Assembly (NCBI GenBank): GCA_964521085.1
Contig: CAZFPL010000014.1
Span: forward strand, 1 to 64,000
Source: JAFGKK01 sp964521085
GTDB lineage: Bacteria > Chloroflexota > Anaerolineae > Anaerolineales > RBG-16-64-43
Length of the DNA: 64,000 nucleotides
Direction: 5' to 3'
The translations under genes were made by a program, and so were the position numbers. Below are positions 42,892 to 52,007 of this stretch, piece by piece (within the stretch, counting starts at the first letter, position 1; every line of letters begins with the position of its first letter). Below the pieces are notes generated by a model. It saw only the letters and a list, made by a program, of their open reading frames with translations. It did no database searches and was not told the DNA's origin.

Positions 42892-42903
42892 AGGATATAT
42901 CCT
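42892..42903. promoter_or_regulatory. Perfect palindrome, candidate PadR operator
   Basis: AGGATATATCCT is a perfect 12-bp palindrome just past the predicted transcription start and before the ribosome binding site AAGGAG (42908-42913). This is a classic place for autorepression by the dimeric PadR protein. Confidence 0.55.
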
Positions 42904-42921
42904 GTATAAGGAGCAACCTAT

Positions 42922-43479
42922 ATGTCTCTCGAGCATGCCATCCTGGGGTTCCTGAACTATCAGCCCTTTTCGGGATATGACCTTAAGAAGATGTTCGACA
43001 ATACCGTCCAGCACTTCTGGCCGGCCGATCAAAGCCAGATTTATCGAACGCTGGCCCGGTTGACCGAACAGGGCTATATCGACATGGAAAAGGTCGAACA
43101 GACGAGCCGACCGGACCGCAAGGTCTACTACATCACCGATGCCGGGCGCCGCGAATTGACCGGTTGGCTGATGTCTCCCCCGCCGATGGAGGCGACTCGC
43201 AGCACGGCGCTGGTTCAGGTCTTCTTTCTCGGCCAATTGACCGATAAACAGAATCTGGCGAAATTCGAAGGATTTGCCGCCATGATGCGCGGAATCCTGA
43301 AGGTTTACGACCAATTACCAGAAAAAATCGACGAATACGCCTCGTTAGTGGGCTCGCCCCGCGAAACCTATTTCTGGCTGCTTACCCTCGATCTGGGCAA
43401 GCGCACCATGCGCGCCAACCTGGAATGGGCCGAGCATATCATCACCCAAATCAAGAACAAGCAGATCCCGAGGAAATAA
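42922..43479 (+). CDS. PadR-family transcriptional regulator
   Basis: The protein has 185 residues. The winged helix is at 1-80 (LEHAILGFLNYQPFSGYDLKKMF, WPADQSQIYRTLARLTEQGYIDMEKVEQ, RKVYYITDAGRRELTGWL). The C-terminal Vir_AT-like helical dimerisation region runs from about 95 to the end. PadR proteins usually repress efflux or detoxification genes and themselves. A strong promoter with a palindrome in the leader supports autoregulation. The alpha/beta hydrolase 157 bases downstream and the EamA protein upstream are possible targets. Confidence 0.92.
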   Translation: MSLEHAILGFLNYQPFSGYDLKKMFDNTVQHFWPADQSQIYRTLARLTEQGYIDMEKVEQTSRPDRKVYYITDAGRRELTGWLMSPPPMEATRSTALVQVFFLGQLTDKQNLAKFEGFAAMMRGILKVYDQLPEKIDEYASLVGSPRETYFWLLTLDLGKRTMRANLEWAEHIITQIKNKQIPRK

Positions 43480-43636
43480 GCACCGGCGACAGGGAAGCGG
43501 AAATTACATTACCGCAGCCTGGTCTACCAGGTAAGCCATAGAAAGATCCAATCCGCGACAGTCTCTCAACGTAAAACGGCGCATACGAACACACCTTTAC
43601 AGCGCCTTATCTCATTATCCCTAGGAGGAAATTCGC

Positions 43637-45256
43637 ATGACACCGATCCGAAATAATAGGAGACGCAATATGATTTTCTTCATCGCCTTCCTCATCATCG
43701 CCGTTTTGGCGGTAGCGGCGGTGCTTTGGCTGCGCCCGTCGCAATCGAAAGCGGTAACGGTCCCGCAGGGGGCGAAGGCGGGGGACATATTTCTCGAGCC
43801 CTGTCCGGTCAAGATCGGCGGGGTCGAATACCCAGCCGAGTGCGGGACGCTGGTTGTCTCCGAGTATCGCGGCGATCCCGCCGCGCGGTTGATCGCCCTT
43901 CCCGTCCAGCGGATCCATTCGCCCGCGCAAAAACCCGCCGAGCCGGTCTTCTATCTGAGCGGCGGACCCGGCACGAGCAACATGGGTTTTGTGCCCCCGA
44001 CCTGGCTGCTGGAGAACCATGATTTCATCAAGGTCGGATACCGCGGCGTGGACGGCACTCCGAAACTGGATTGCCCCGAATTCGCCGCGGCGCTTCATGG
44101 AAATGGAAACGACCTGCTCAGCCCGGAATCCCTGGATTCGATCGGAGAAGCGTCCGCCGTCTGCGCGGCACGGCTGCAGGCGGATGGGGTCGACTTGCGG
44201 GGGTATTCCATCCCGGAGGTGGTCGGGGATATGGAAGCCGCCCGGACCGGAATGGGATACGCGCGCATCGATCTGCTCAGCGAGAGTTACGGCACGCGCG
44301 TCGCCCAGGTGTTTGCGTATATGCATCCGGAGATCCTCCTGCGCAGCGCGATGATCGGCGTTAACCCAGCCGGCCGCTTCCTCATGCCGCCCGAAACCTT
44401 CGACGCCCAAATCAAGTACTACGCCGGATTGTGCCGGAAGGACGCCGAGTGCAGCGCGCGCACCTCCGATCTGGCGGCGGTCCTGCGCGAGGTCAACCGC
44501 TCCATGCCCTCCGGCTGGATGGGTCTGCCCATCGATCCCGGGAAGGTGCGGCTGGTGGCGAACGCCCTGCTCTTCCACCGGACCACCGCGCCGATCGCGT
44601 TCGACGCGTATCTCGCCGCGTATAACGGGGATCCGAGCGGGCTGGCTGTGATGTCGATGATGTACGATTTCATATTCCCCAACATCAATGTGTGGGGGGA
44701 GTTCATGGCCATCGGCTGCAGCACCGACGCCGAACCCGGCCGGGATTACCGCGGCGAATTATCCGCACCCGGTTCGATCTTCGGTTCACCGCTGTCGGAG
44801 CTCATCTGGGGGTCGACTCCCGGCTACTGGCCGCCGATTCTCGCGGCCGACGAATATCGCCGCGTGCATCCGAGCGACGTCGAGACTCTCCTGATCAGCG
44901 GCAGCATCGATTTCACCACCCCGGCCCAATTCGCCGAGCAGGATCTGCTGCCTTCGCTGAAGAACGGCCGGCACGTGGTCATCGCCGAGCAGGGCCATGT
45001 CCAAGATTTCTGGGGTTTCCAACAGGAAGCCGGAAAGCGCCTGCTGACCAGTTTCTTCGACACCGGCACGGCCGACGACTCCCTCTACACCTATTTGCCG
45101 ATGGATTTCAAACCGGCCATGCGCTTCCCGGTCCTGGCGAAAATCCTGCTCGGAACAGGATTGCTGCTGATCCTCGTGCTGGGATTTGCCGTCTGGCGGA
45201 TCCTCCGCCGCATCCGCCGGCGGACAGCCGCGGCGAAAGGAAAAGCGTGCGATTAA
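43637..45256 (+). CDS. Membrane-anchored alpha/beta hydrolase (tripeptidyl-aminopeptidase-like)
   Basis: The protein has 539 residues, with AGGAGG eight bases before the ATG. A second start at 43670, also behind AGGAGA, is possible. The N-terminal hydrophobic segment (FFIAFLIIAVLAVAAVLWL) and a C-terminal one (LLGTGLLLILVLGFAVWRIL) suggest both ends are anchored and the enzyme is outside. The fold shows the oxyanion region LSGGPGTSN, the nucleophile Ser in LLSESYGTR, the acid in ISGSIDFTTPAQ and the His in AEQGHVQDFW. The arrangement resembles proline iminopeptidase/SlpD-type exopeptidases. It ends at a strong terminator. Confidence 0.87.
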   Translation: MTPIRNNRRRNMIFFIAFLIIAVLAVAAVLWLRPSQSKAVTVPQGAKAGDIFLEPCPVKIGGVEYPAECGTLVVSEYRGDPAARLIALPVQRIHSPAQKPAEPVFYLSGGPGTSNMGFVPPTWLLENHDFIKVGYRGVDGTPKLDCPEFAAALHGNGNDLLSPESLDSIGEASAVCAARLQADGVDLRGYSIPEVVGDMEAARTGMGYARIDLLSESYGTRVAQVFAYMHPEILLRSAMIGVNPAGRFLMPPETFDAQIKYYAGLCRKDAECSARTSDLAAVLREVNRSMPSGWMGLPIDPGKVRLVANALLFHRTTAPIAFDAYLAAYNGDPSGLAVMSMMYDFIFPNINVWGEFMAIGCSTDAEPGRDYRGELSAPGSIFGSPLSELIWGSTPGYWPPILAADEYRRVHPSDVETLLISGSIDFTTPAQFAEQDLLPSLKNGRHVVIAEQGHVQDFWGFQQEAGKRLLTSFFDTGTADDSLYTYLPMDFKPAMRFPVLAKILLGTGLLLILVLGFAVWRILRRIRRRTAAAKGKACD

Positions 45257-45330
45257 CATCCGCCTAAAGCGATCCTTCCTTTATGGTATGGAAACTCACC
45301 TTCCATTGACCAGCAGCCCGTATCCATAAT

Positions 45331-45363
45331 AAAGTTGCCCTTCAGATCCCGAAGGGCAACTTT
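45331..45363 (+). terminator. Intrinsic terminator after the hydrolase gene
   Basis: A perfect 13-bp stem (45331-45343 with 45351-45363) and seven-base loop is followed by TTTATTT-type sequence. It may act in both directions. Confidence 0.8.
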
Positions 45364-45530
45364 ATTTCTATTCCCCATTAGCTTCGTCACAACGGTATCC
45401 AAGTCAATATAGAAAATGACTTCCCATGGAGATTGATATGCTATCGATCTTCCGATTTGCCGTTGCGATCGCCTGGGGAAAGGCAATTTTCAACCATGGA
45501 TCATTTTTCTCCCGCCTTGATTTTGTCGGA

Positions 45531-45764
45531 TTATTTATTTAGCTGTAATAATAGAATACCGGATACGAAAAGAATTATCCCTGCTATCCGGAGAATCAGG
45601 TAGATCCTTTTCCTGAATTGTCCGGCTTCCATAAACTGCTTGTCTCTTTTAATATCTCCAGCCACCCACAATCCGGTAATCATTTCCACATTGGTGAATG
45701 AGATAAAGAAAACAACCACCCCGAGAATAATCAATGCCATCGTTAATCCTTCTACGAAAGTCAT
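45531..45764 (-). CDS. Small two-helix membrane protein
   Basis: The protein has 77 residues, with GGAGG before the ATG. It has two hydrophobic segments (LTMALIILGVVVFFISF and IYLILRIAGIILFVSGILLLQL) joined by a charged loop (VAGDIKRDKQFMEAGQFRKR). No family was recognised. It follows the disrupted membrane gene upstream on the same strand and may once have worked with it. Confidence 0.65.
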   Translation of the reverse strand: MTFVEGLTMALIILGVVVFFISFTNVEMITGLWVAGDIKRDKQFMEAGQFRKRIYLILRIAGIILFVSGILLLQLNK

Positions 45765-45802
45765 CGCTTACCTCCATGACGCGATCCTATTCCCGATCCC
45801 AT

Positions 45803-46396
45803 TCAATCTCTTTCATCCTTAATCATAGCATACCCCAACGCGATCGGTCCCGCCGCGATCATGATATTGGTCAAAACGGGCAGAACTCTATGCGACAATC
45901 CAAATCCGATCATAAGGACATAACTCAATATCAACACCGCTCCGACCCATCGCGGCAAGGCTTTTCGAAAAAGAATTATTCCTCCGACTTAAAACGTTCC
46001 GAGGAAAGCAATACCAAACGAAACCGACATTCCTTGGCTCACCAACCCAGGATATACCGCATCCACATAAGCCGGCGATGTTGCAGCCATCTGCGGCACT
46101 GCGAAAGCATACGTCCAATCGACACCCAACCCCGGCACAGCCCCGTAAAAGTACAGGGGGTATGCCATCGCCTCCCACACATTCAATCTCTTGTAGAGTA
46201 GAGCATATGCGCCCGCAATTTCAAGAACAATAAGCAGCGAATCCATCAAACCCAAGATCCCAACGATAAGAAAATTATTCGAGACTGCTTTTTCACTCTC
46301 CAGGACATTTCCAAACAATCATCCTTCGACGATCCTCGTAAGAATTACCATTAATCCGCCGATTATTCCGGAAATTCCCGCCGGTTTTATCTGCAT
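45803..46396 (-). pseudogene. Polytopic membrane protein gene with two in-frame stops
   Basis: One continuous frame of 198 codons starts at ATG 46396 (MQIKPAGISGIIGG) and ends ALGYAMIKDERD. It is broken by TGA at codon 26 (46319-46321) and TAA at codon 136 (45989-45991). Both sides of each stop read as the same hydrophobic, multi-helix protein (LIVGILGLMDSLLIVLEIAGAYALLY before; ALPRWVGAVLILSYVLMIGFG after). No frameshift is needed. TGA serves as a normal stop elsewhere in the window, so recoding as Trp is unlikely. The family was not recognised. Confidence 0.7.
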
Positions 46397-46489
46397 CTTC
46401 AAGGACACCACTCACCTCTCACCAGAAAAACAGCATACGCCAAGGGGCATGATACCCGGCAAAAAAAGAAACGTGCATTCTTGTCTTGG

Positions 46490-47287
46490 TTAGAAAAGAA
46501 CACTTGCCACAGAATTCCAGTCGGTATACACGTGCCCGTCTTCCCGCAATATCAGGGATCGTAATTCCTCCTCGTTGCCGCTTTCCTGTATGCAATACGG
46601 AAAATAGGTAAGGGATATCGATCCTGCTTCTATTACTTTAGGGCCAAACACAAGAGTCCGGATGACTTTTCGTTTTTCGACGAATGTATCCAATTCCTTC
46701 ATCCATGGTTCCAGGTTATGGACATGTTCCGATATCCATTGAGCGGGCAATTTGTCCCTGGGACTGTGCGGCACTGTCAATTTACGGAAAGTCAGCTGCC
46801 GCACCCCATGGGATTCGGCCAATTTCAACCATTCTTCCACATTCATCTTCATCGATACATCATGCAGGACAACGGTCCATCTTAAAATCATGCTGTTGGC
46901 GATAATGTCCTTATACAAACCCTTTTGCCTTTCCACCTGTCCCGCATTGTCGATGGAAACCGCATAAACGCTGAGGCCGCTTTCCGCCAGCTCCCGGACA
47001 TATTCATCCACATCGCCGTTGGTCTGGATTTCGGTCGGTAAATTAATTTCTTTCGCAATGCGCATTACCATTCTCACATCTTCGAAATTAAGCAGGGTTT
47101 CCCCCCGCGAAGTAACCAGCAGCGATGTCGCACCCATGGTTTTCGCAAAATTCAGGGACAACGCAACCCGTTCTTCGGTGAATTTATACACCCCGATGGA
47201 ATCCGGTGTCATTTTTGAAACGCAATAGGGACAATCGCGAGTGCATCCTCGAGAGGGAACACAAACAGTGATATTGTTGGCTTTCAT
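46490..47287 (-). CDS. Radical SAM protein
   Basis: The protein has 265 residues. The 4Fe-4S SAM site is CTRDCPYC (Cys-x3-Cys-x2-Cys) at residues 15-22. The TIM-barrel core follows: LLVTSRGETLLN as the GGE-like SAM contact, LPTEIQTNG and LSVYAVSIDN. The C-terminal part has only one other Cys (YFPYCIQESG) and no SPASM or B12 domain, so it is a minimal single-domain enzyme. GGAAAGGA precedes the ATG. No precursor peptide, tRNA-modification partner or activase gene was seen next to it. The reaction is unknown. Confidence 0.85.
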   Translation of the reverse strand: MKANNITVCVPSRGCTRDCPYCVSKMTPDSIGVYKFTEERVALSLNFAKTMGATSLLVTSRGETLLNFEDVRMVMRIAKEINLPTEIQTNGDVDEYVRELAESGLSVYAVSIDNAGQVERQKGLYKDIIANSMILRWTVVLHDVSMKMNVEEWLKLAESHGVRQLTFRKLTVPHSPRDKLPAQWISEHVHNLEPWMKELDTFVEKRKVIRTLVFGPKVIEAGSISLTYFPYCIQESGNEEELRSLILREDGHVYTDWNSVASVLF

Positions 47288-47462
47288 ATTTTCCTTTCCA
47301 TGGCCCGCGTCCGGCAGTGGACGCGTTTGGGCATTCCATCGAGATGGCCTATTTTATCGGAAAAGGAAAAAGCCCATATAAATCCATTTTTGCCGCGGGA
47401 GAGGCGGTTATTCCGGGATCACGTACTCCCCCTTTTGTATTTCTACAGAAAGACAGTACCAC

Positions 47463-47936
47463 TCACAGCGCCTTCACAAAATTGTCTTCCACATCCCCAT
47501 TTCTACATTCGTTAAGAAGCGAGCTCAATTCTCCCAGATGGTAAAGAGTATGCCGCAACAGGAACAGGACCACGCCCGTTTTCGTTTCGCCCGCCCATTG
47601 GAATGAGGTATTGCGGGAGTTAAAGTCCAGCTCCAACAACCATTTTTCGGTTTTTCCCGCCAATTCCTTAATACATGCCAGGATGTCCTGTTGGGATGGC
47701 AGGTCTTCTTCCTTTGCTGTTTCCCAATCACAGTCAAGGGATTTCCCCGATTTAAAAGAATGGGTGGTCGAGTCCTCAAGATAGTATTTGACCGCTTTTA
47801 ATACGTGAAACGCCAGGCGTGCCGGAGTAATGGTTCCGCGTCCCGTGTGAAGCCATGTATCCGGATCGAAATCTCCGACAACCCTTTCGAACACTCTCCA
47901 TGTATGCGCATACTGCTTAATAAATTCGTTTTTCAT
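47463..47936 (-). CDS. DinB-like four-helix protein
   Basis: The protein has 157 residues. The fold is shown by four amphipathic helices and the metal-ligand pattern: His in ARLAFHVLKAVKYYLED and the HxxxH-type pair in LRHTLYHLGELSSLL. DinB-superfamily proteins include thiol-dependent S-transferases (bacillithiol, mycothiol). The start MKNEFIKQYAHTWRVFERVV is typical. The specific thiol or substrate is unknown. It is one of three DinB-like genes in this part of the window. Confidence 0.82.
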   Translation of the reverse strand: MKNEFIKQYAHTWRVFERVVGDFDPDTWLHTGRGTITPARLAFHVLKAVKYYLEDSTTHSFKSGKSLDCDWETAKEEDLPSQQDILACIKELAGKTEKWLLELDFNSRNTSFQWAGETKTGVVLFLLRHTLYHLGELSSLLNECRNGDVEDNFVKAL

Positions 47937-48014
47937 ACGTCCCCTTCCAAAAATGGCTATGTCAATTCCGGATTGGATTCCAAGCCGTTCCCAGCCTCGT
48001 GCCGGGCGGTGGCT

Positions 48015-48800
48015 TTATCCCATCCCCTTTTGCGCCACAAGATGGAATGAACGAGCCACAAGGTAATACGGAAATTTATCCCTCATCGCCAATTCCAGTT
48101 TTTCTATTTCGGCGAATTTTTGCGGATCTTGCTTGAGGTCGTTATTCGGTAAATAGTCGTTTATGCAGCGGATGCCATATTGACCCACCACCTGGAAACC
48201 CGCTTTCTGCAATGGCGCATCCAATTCTTCCGCGGTGTATGCGGTCATCGGGGCATCAAACACCTTGCTGACAATGATATTCGTGCCGAGGGCGGAATAC
48301 GCCGCCTGCAGATTAAGTTCCTGCAAAGCAAGGCGGTATGGTTCTGAATAGCGATTGACACAGATAATGGAAAGAATCCCGTTCGGCTTGACAGCATGAC
48401 CAATCGCATGCAGGGCATCATCCGGGTTTTTGACGTATTGCAGAACATTATGACAGAGAGCAACATCGAATCGGAATGTTGGGAAAAGCAGCGGGATATC
48501 CAATACATCGCCCTGACGGATCTCGACCCTTTCACCCATCCGATTGTTTTCTGCGCTCGTACGGGCTTCGGCCAACATTTCCGCCGAATAGTCAACAAGA
48601 ACAACGTGATGCCCTTGCCTGGCCAATGCAATTGCTTCCAATCCGTTTCCACCACCCGCATCCAGAATAGTCAGAGCCTCACCGACCATATGGCGTTTCA
48701 GATTGGCCGCCGCAATCGTATAGCGCAACTTGCTCCATGGAGTCTCTTGATGCTCTATAAAAACCGCGTGCTTTTTGTTAAAAGCATCGGCGTTGGTCAT
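48015..48800 (-). CDS. SmtA/CmoM-like SAM-dependent methyltransferase
   Basis: The protein has 261 residues. Motif I is ILDAGGGNGLEAIALARQGH, followed by VVLVDYSAEMLAEA and the QGDVLDI strand. The long-range pattern, with the triple glycine in DAGGG and a C-terminal GIRCINDYLP then FHLVAQK end, recalls E. coli CmoM (SmtA), which methylates 5-carboxyhydroxyuridine in tRNA. The similarity was judged by eye only, so tRNA modification is a hypothesis. GGAGGAAA precedes the ATG. Confidence 0.8.
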   Translation of the reverse strand: MTNADAFNKKHAVFIEHQETPWSKLRYTIAAANLKRHMVGEALTILDAGGGNGLEAIALARQGHHVVLVDYSAEMLAEARTSAENNRMGERVEIRQGDVLDIPLLFPTFRFDVALCHNVLQYVKNPDDALHAIGHAVKPNGILSIICVNRYSEPYRLALQELNLQAAYSALGTNIIVSKVFDAPMTAYTAEELDAPLQKAGFQVVGQYGIRCINDYLPNNDLKQDPQKFAEIEKLELAMRDKFPYYLVARSFHLVAQKGMG

Positions 48801-48946
48801 TTTCCTCCGCTCCTGAACGTAAAAAAGGAAGTGCCCGGTTCCGGGGTGTGGATCCGGTATTCTTCTCCGGATTTTGTTGGGTATCCGTTTTCCATAGAAG
48901 AACCTATGCTTTTTCTCCTGCGCGACAGGGTTGACGACTCCCTTAA

Positions 48947-49384
48947 TTAATCTGCATTTCTTCTTATGTATTTAACAAAAACCAATTCCGGATCACCCGG
49001 ATCCAACTCATCAATATATCCACACGGTTTATACCCGCTCCGGAATAGAATTTTTTGCATGGAATGGTTGGACAAGTTTGTTGTTACAAATAATTTAGGT
49101 GTATCAGCATATTTCTCCAGCGATAACAACAGCATCTCTCCAATTCTTTTTCCTCGATGTTCTTTTGCAATCATCAGCATGTCAATCTGGCTTTGTCGGA
49201 AGAACTCGTGATTAATTACGCCATAACCGACAATATCACGGCCGATTTCCGCCATAATTACAATATCGTGCCGCAACCATGAATCAATCATTTCGGAACG
49301 AGCAGGATTGGTTGACGCGATAGTGTCAATTCTCTTTATGGATAGGGCATCCTTTATTTCGGCTTTTCGAAAATTTATGTCCAT
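48947..49384 (-). CDS. GNAT-family N-acetyltransferase
   Basis: The start MDINFRKAEIKDALSIKRID gives 145 residues; earlier in-frame starts lack a good site. Motif A reads IDMLMIAKEHRGKRIGEMLLLSLEKYA, with the acetyl-CoA loop HRGKRIG. The C-terminal part MQKILFRSGYKPCGYID completes the fold. The coding DNA is AT-richer than the core genes to the left, hinting at acquisition. A CGGGTAAAAT motif lies about 65 bases upstream. The acceptor is unknown. Confidence 0.85.
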   Translation of the reverse strand: MDINFRKAEIKDALSIKRIDTIASTNPARSEMIDSWLRHDIVIMAEIGRDIVGYGVINHEFFRQSQIDMLMIAKEHRGKRIGEMLLLSLEKYADTPKLFVTTNLSNHSMQKILFRSGYKPCGYIDELDPGDPELVFVKYIRRNAD

Positions 49385-49772
49385 AGGGCTCTCAAGATTT
49401 CCCAGCCGTGAACGGTTCAGGCGCAAGGCCGTGCAGTCGTCCGATGTTATTTTACCCGGATTGGAAAAATTGCTTTTAATGAGCTATGTATCAGACTTCA
49501 CTCTTTCCTCCGCGGCGGACCGCCGCGCCCTCCCAGGCCAGCACTTGGGACAGATTCTCATTCCTCGATACTTATGCCCTCGAGAACATGTTTTCCATCC
49601 ACTATTATCAGGCTTGGATTTCACATTTCTTTTCGGCATTGGACCTCCTCTTTAAAAACTTTCCTTCCTGCCAATCCTGGACTGCAAATGTGAAAATAAA
49701 TTTAGTGTGCTAATTCCAAATAATAACGGATGGTGGTTCAGCGGTTAATCCATTATTTTTTAAAAATAAATG
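49385..49772. other. 388-base stretch without genes
   Basis: It contains the CGGGTAAAAT-like motif (49449-49459, minus reading), a small GC palindrome near 49507-49522 (CCGCGGCGGACCGCCGCG), and an AT-rich end toward the next gene. No supported coding frame is seen. Confidence 0.5.
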
Positions 49773-50489
49773 TCATGAGGAGACATATTTTTTCATAATT
49801 GAATTAATGCTTTCCAGAGCCAGTTCGCGCTGGTTCTCAATCGTAATTTCCCGCTTTGCGTGATACATTCCCGCATTACTGGATATTCTTGTCAGTATTT
49901 TGATTATTTCATCTCCTTTGTCGCAATACTTCAAATAGAAGTACCTTAATATGATGAACGGCGTCCAGAAAATTATCTGATTAAAATCACTATACCCAAA
50001 GAATCGCCCAAACCCCTTGAATTCTATTCTGCATTCCGGAAAGAGCGATTTAATATACTTCCCTGATTCCCGTGTTATCGTTTGATCCAAGAATACCGGC
50101 CTCTGTACTATTCCTGAATTAATTACATTCAATACACTTCCATTTTCATTTCCTTCCCCTTCCATCTCCAATTCCATTTCAACTATGTTCCTATGCGAAT
50201 AGGGGGTATCCGCGCATTCCTTTTGAATTTTTCTAAAATTCGAAAGGTGCTCCTTTGGTTCTTCAATCATTGCTTTGTTGTTGGAGATATATTGATAAAT
50301 AATTTCTTTGTCAATATATATTGCCGCCAGCGTATCGGGAAGGATTTGCCGCGACTCATAAAATTCGGATAGTATCCGAATCATAAACCATTGGGCAAAT
50401 CCCATTTCATGCCAAAATTTTTCACTCTCGTTGTTTGCTTGATGGATATTTGCGGCATTTCTATTGTGCAGGTAGATGGTAAATATCAA
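49773..50489 (-). CDS. Uncharacterised AT-rich 238-aa protein
   Basis: The start is TTG, five bases after a strong GAGGAGG. No ATG in frame is better placed. The protein is soluble-looking, with alternating helical and charged regions (KEIIYQYISNNKAMIEEPKEHLSNF). An aromatic hydrophobic stretch (FFGYSDFNQIIFWTPFIILRYFYLKYC) near residues 165-192 could be one membrane helix or a buried core. The composition is clearly more AT-rich than the flanking genes. No family was recognised. A GC-rich palindromic element stands right behind its ribosome binding site. A recent arrival is likely. Confidence 0.65.
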   Translation of the reverse strand: MIFTIYLHNRNAANIHQANNESEKFWHEMGFAQWFMIRILSEFYESRQILPDTLAAIYIDKEIIYQYISNNKAMIEEPKEHLSNFRKIQKECADTPYSHRNIVEMELEMEGEGNENGSVLNVINSGIVQRPVFLDQTITRESGKYIKSLFPECRIEFKGFGRFFGYSDFNQIIFWTPFIILRYFYLKYCDKGDEIIKILTRISSNAGMYHAKREITIENQRELALESINSIMKKYVSS

Positions 50490-50524
50490 TGATCCTCCTC
50501 AATAATAAATGTGACCCGGCGGCC

Positions 50525-50587
50525 GGCGGTCCAGCCCGCCCCGGCTTCGCCGGGCGAGGCCGGGCGTCCGGGGGCGCTGGATGCGCC
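50525..50587. repeat. GC-rich imperfect palindrome (element family member)
   Basis: The left arm (50525-50544) and right arm (50568-50587) pair with a few bulges around a CGCCGGGCGAGGCC-type core. The edges AGCCCGCCCCGGCT and CCGGGGGCGC are shared with the longer elements at 59.9 and 60.6 kb. It lies in the gap between two minus-strand genes. Confidence 0.6.
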
Positions 50588-50669
50588 GTTGGCCTAAAAG
50601 GATTCTACTCGGAAAGGAAAAATCGCAATACAGTTAATTATCCTCCGCAGAAACCACTTCCCGCGGATA

Positions 50670-51365
50670 TCATACCCTTCCTGTGCCGATCCTTCCCCCC
50701 TCCACGCCTCCCTTGTTCCCAAGAATGGCATTTTCCTTCGCCGTAATATCCTTTGCAAATCCAGAGACGACGGCGAGCGGAAGAGCCAAAAGGACCGCGC
50801 AAAGACACACAAGCATAATTGACAGGACCGACTCCGGATCGCTTATCCCAGGGACGTATCCGGTGATGGCCATTACGAGCACGCACAATAGGAGGGTCGA
50901 GCTGATTGCCAAAGCCCAAATCCACAAAGCGCGAAGCGCCTTCCGAACCCCCGACGGAAGTACCTTTTGCCACCACGTCAGCGGCCGATTTATCCGCGTT
51001 GCAACAAGGAAGAGTAGAGGGAAGAACAGGATTTGTGCGACTCCTCCCCCCACCAAGAGAAGCACGATAAAGAGAATCAAGAGAATTGCCGGACCATTCT
51101 TTTTATGAACGAATCCAATAGACCAAATTAGTACGGCCAGGCCGACCGCCATGGCTGCCATTCCCGTGATCAGGAAATTGGGGATGAGCGTAAGGGCATA
51201 CTCGTTTCCATGCGGCCACATCCTTTGGGCTTCTCCGATGGCCGAGATGAACATGCCATCGGTGGATGTATTTCCTTGCAGGATTTCAAACAATCCATGA
51301 CTCATACCCGAAATTCCAAACAGGGTGCCAAATATCGCTACGAGAAGCCGCGTTGATGTATTCAT
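50670..51365 (-). CDS. Membrane protein, five to six helices
   Basis: The protein has 231 residues, with the start behind GGGAGAT. The first helix (LLVAIFGTLFGISGMSHGLFEIL) is followed by a polar loop and a long hydrophobic core of four to five further helices. The last 25 residues are polar. No transporter motif was recognised. Its ATG overlaps the stop of the DinB-like gene upstream (ATGA), so they are co-translated; a functional link is a guess. Confidence 0.75.
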   Translation of the reverse strand: MNTSTRLLVAIFGTLFGISGMSHGLFEILQGNTSTDGMFISAIGEAQRMWPHGNEYALTLIPNFLITGMAAMAVGLAVLIWSIGFVHKKNGPAILLILFIVLLLVGGGVAQILFFPLLFLVATRINRPLTWWQKVLPSGVRKALRALWIWALAISSTLLLCVLVMAITGYVPGISDPESVLSIMLVCLCAVLLALPLAVVSGFAKDITAKENAILGNKGGVEGGRIGTGRV

Positions 51366-51868
51366 TTCTTATCTCCCGACGTTCCTATCCAGTCGATTTC
51401 CACGCCATTAGTTCCAAGTCGCTCACTCAATTCCCCTACGTGCTGCTGCAAATGTCGAATATTGTAAATCTGCAGCTCCAATTTATTAAACGGTTGCCAT
51501 GAAAAGCCGGATGCCTTTTCCCAATCCAATCCGTCCACCCTTTTCTCAACCTCCGCATGACAGAATTCCAGGTATTCAAGAAGTTCACCTTTGTCGTATG
51601 GCTTGCCAATCTTTGGTTCCGCATGCGGCGGCCATGGCAAGCGTCCAAGAAATTGAGCCTGTTCTCGATGTTTGCTCCAGGGAATAAACTCTTCTTCGGT
51701 GGATTGAAGATATAAGTGCGTATAAAAAAGTGCGTGAAATGCTATTCGCCAAAATTGATTTACTGAATTGGATGTTATCCATATAGATTCCGGACACTTT
51801 GCTATCACCCCTCCAAGCATATCCAGGGAAGCATGGTATTGGTTTTTGATGATATTCTTTATCTCCAT
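51362..51868 (-). CDS. DinB-like protein
   Basis: The protein has 168 residues, with AAAAAGGAG before the ATG. The four-helix pattern carries the likely metal ligands in FWRIAFHALFYTHLYLQ and NIRHLQQHVGELSERL, as in DinB/YfiT-type enzymes. The stop overlaps the membrane-protein start. It could use a low-molecular-weight thiol to modify small toxic molecules, which is known for some family members but unproven here. Confidence 0.84.
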   Translation of the reverse strand: MEIKNIIKNQYHASLDMLGGVIAKCPESIWITSNSVNQFWRIAFHALFYTHLYLQSTEEEFIPWSKHREQAQFLGRLPWPPHAEPKIGKPYDKGELLEYLEFCHAEVEKRVDGLDWEKASGFSWQPFNKLELQIYNIRHLQQHVGELSERLGTNGVEIDWIGTSGDKK

Positions 51869-52007
51869 CTTTAACTCCTTTTTGCCGCTTTACCTCCGGA
51901 AGCGGCTCCATGGGAGGCACGCCCTCCTCGTGAACCCATCGGGCCCGTAGATCCCCCGTCCCTCACTGCGGAGAGGGCAGGTTCTTCGTAAGGAATTCCC
52001 CCGCCTT

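Noticed and set aside
45253..45486. Minus-strand frame of 77 codons after the hydrolase
   Set aside because: It contains the strong terminator hairpin and no domain.
45989..46321. Recoding of TGA as Trp in the disrupted membrane gene
   Set aside because: TGA ends many supported genes here, including tightly overlapping ones, and a second stop (TAA) also interrupts the same frame.
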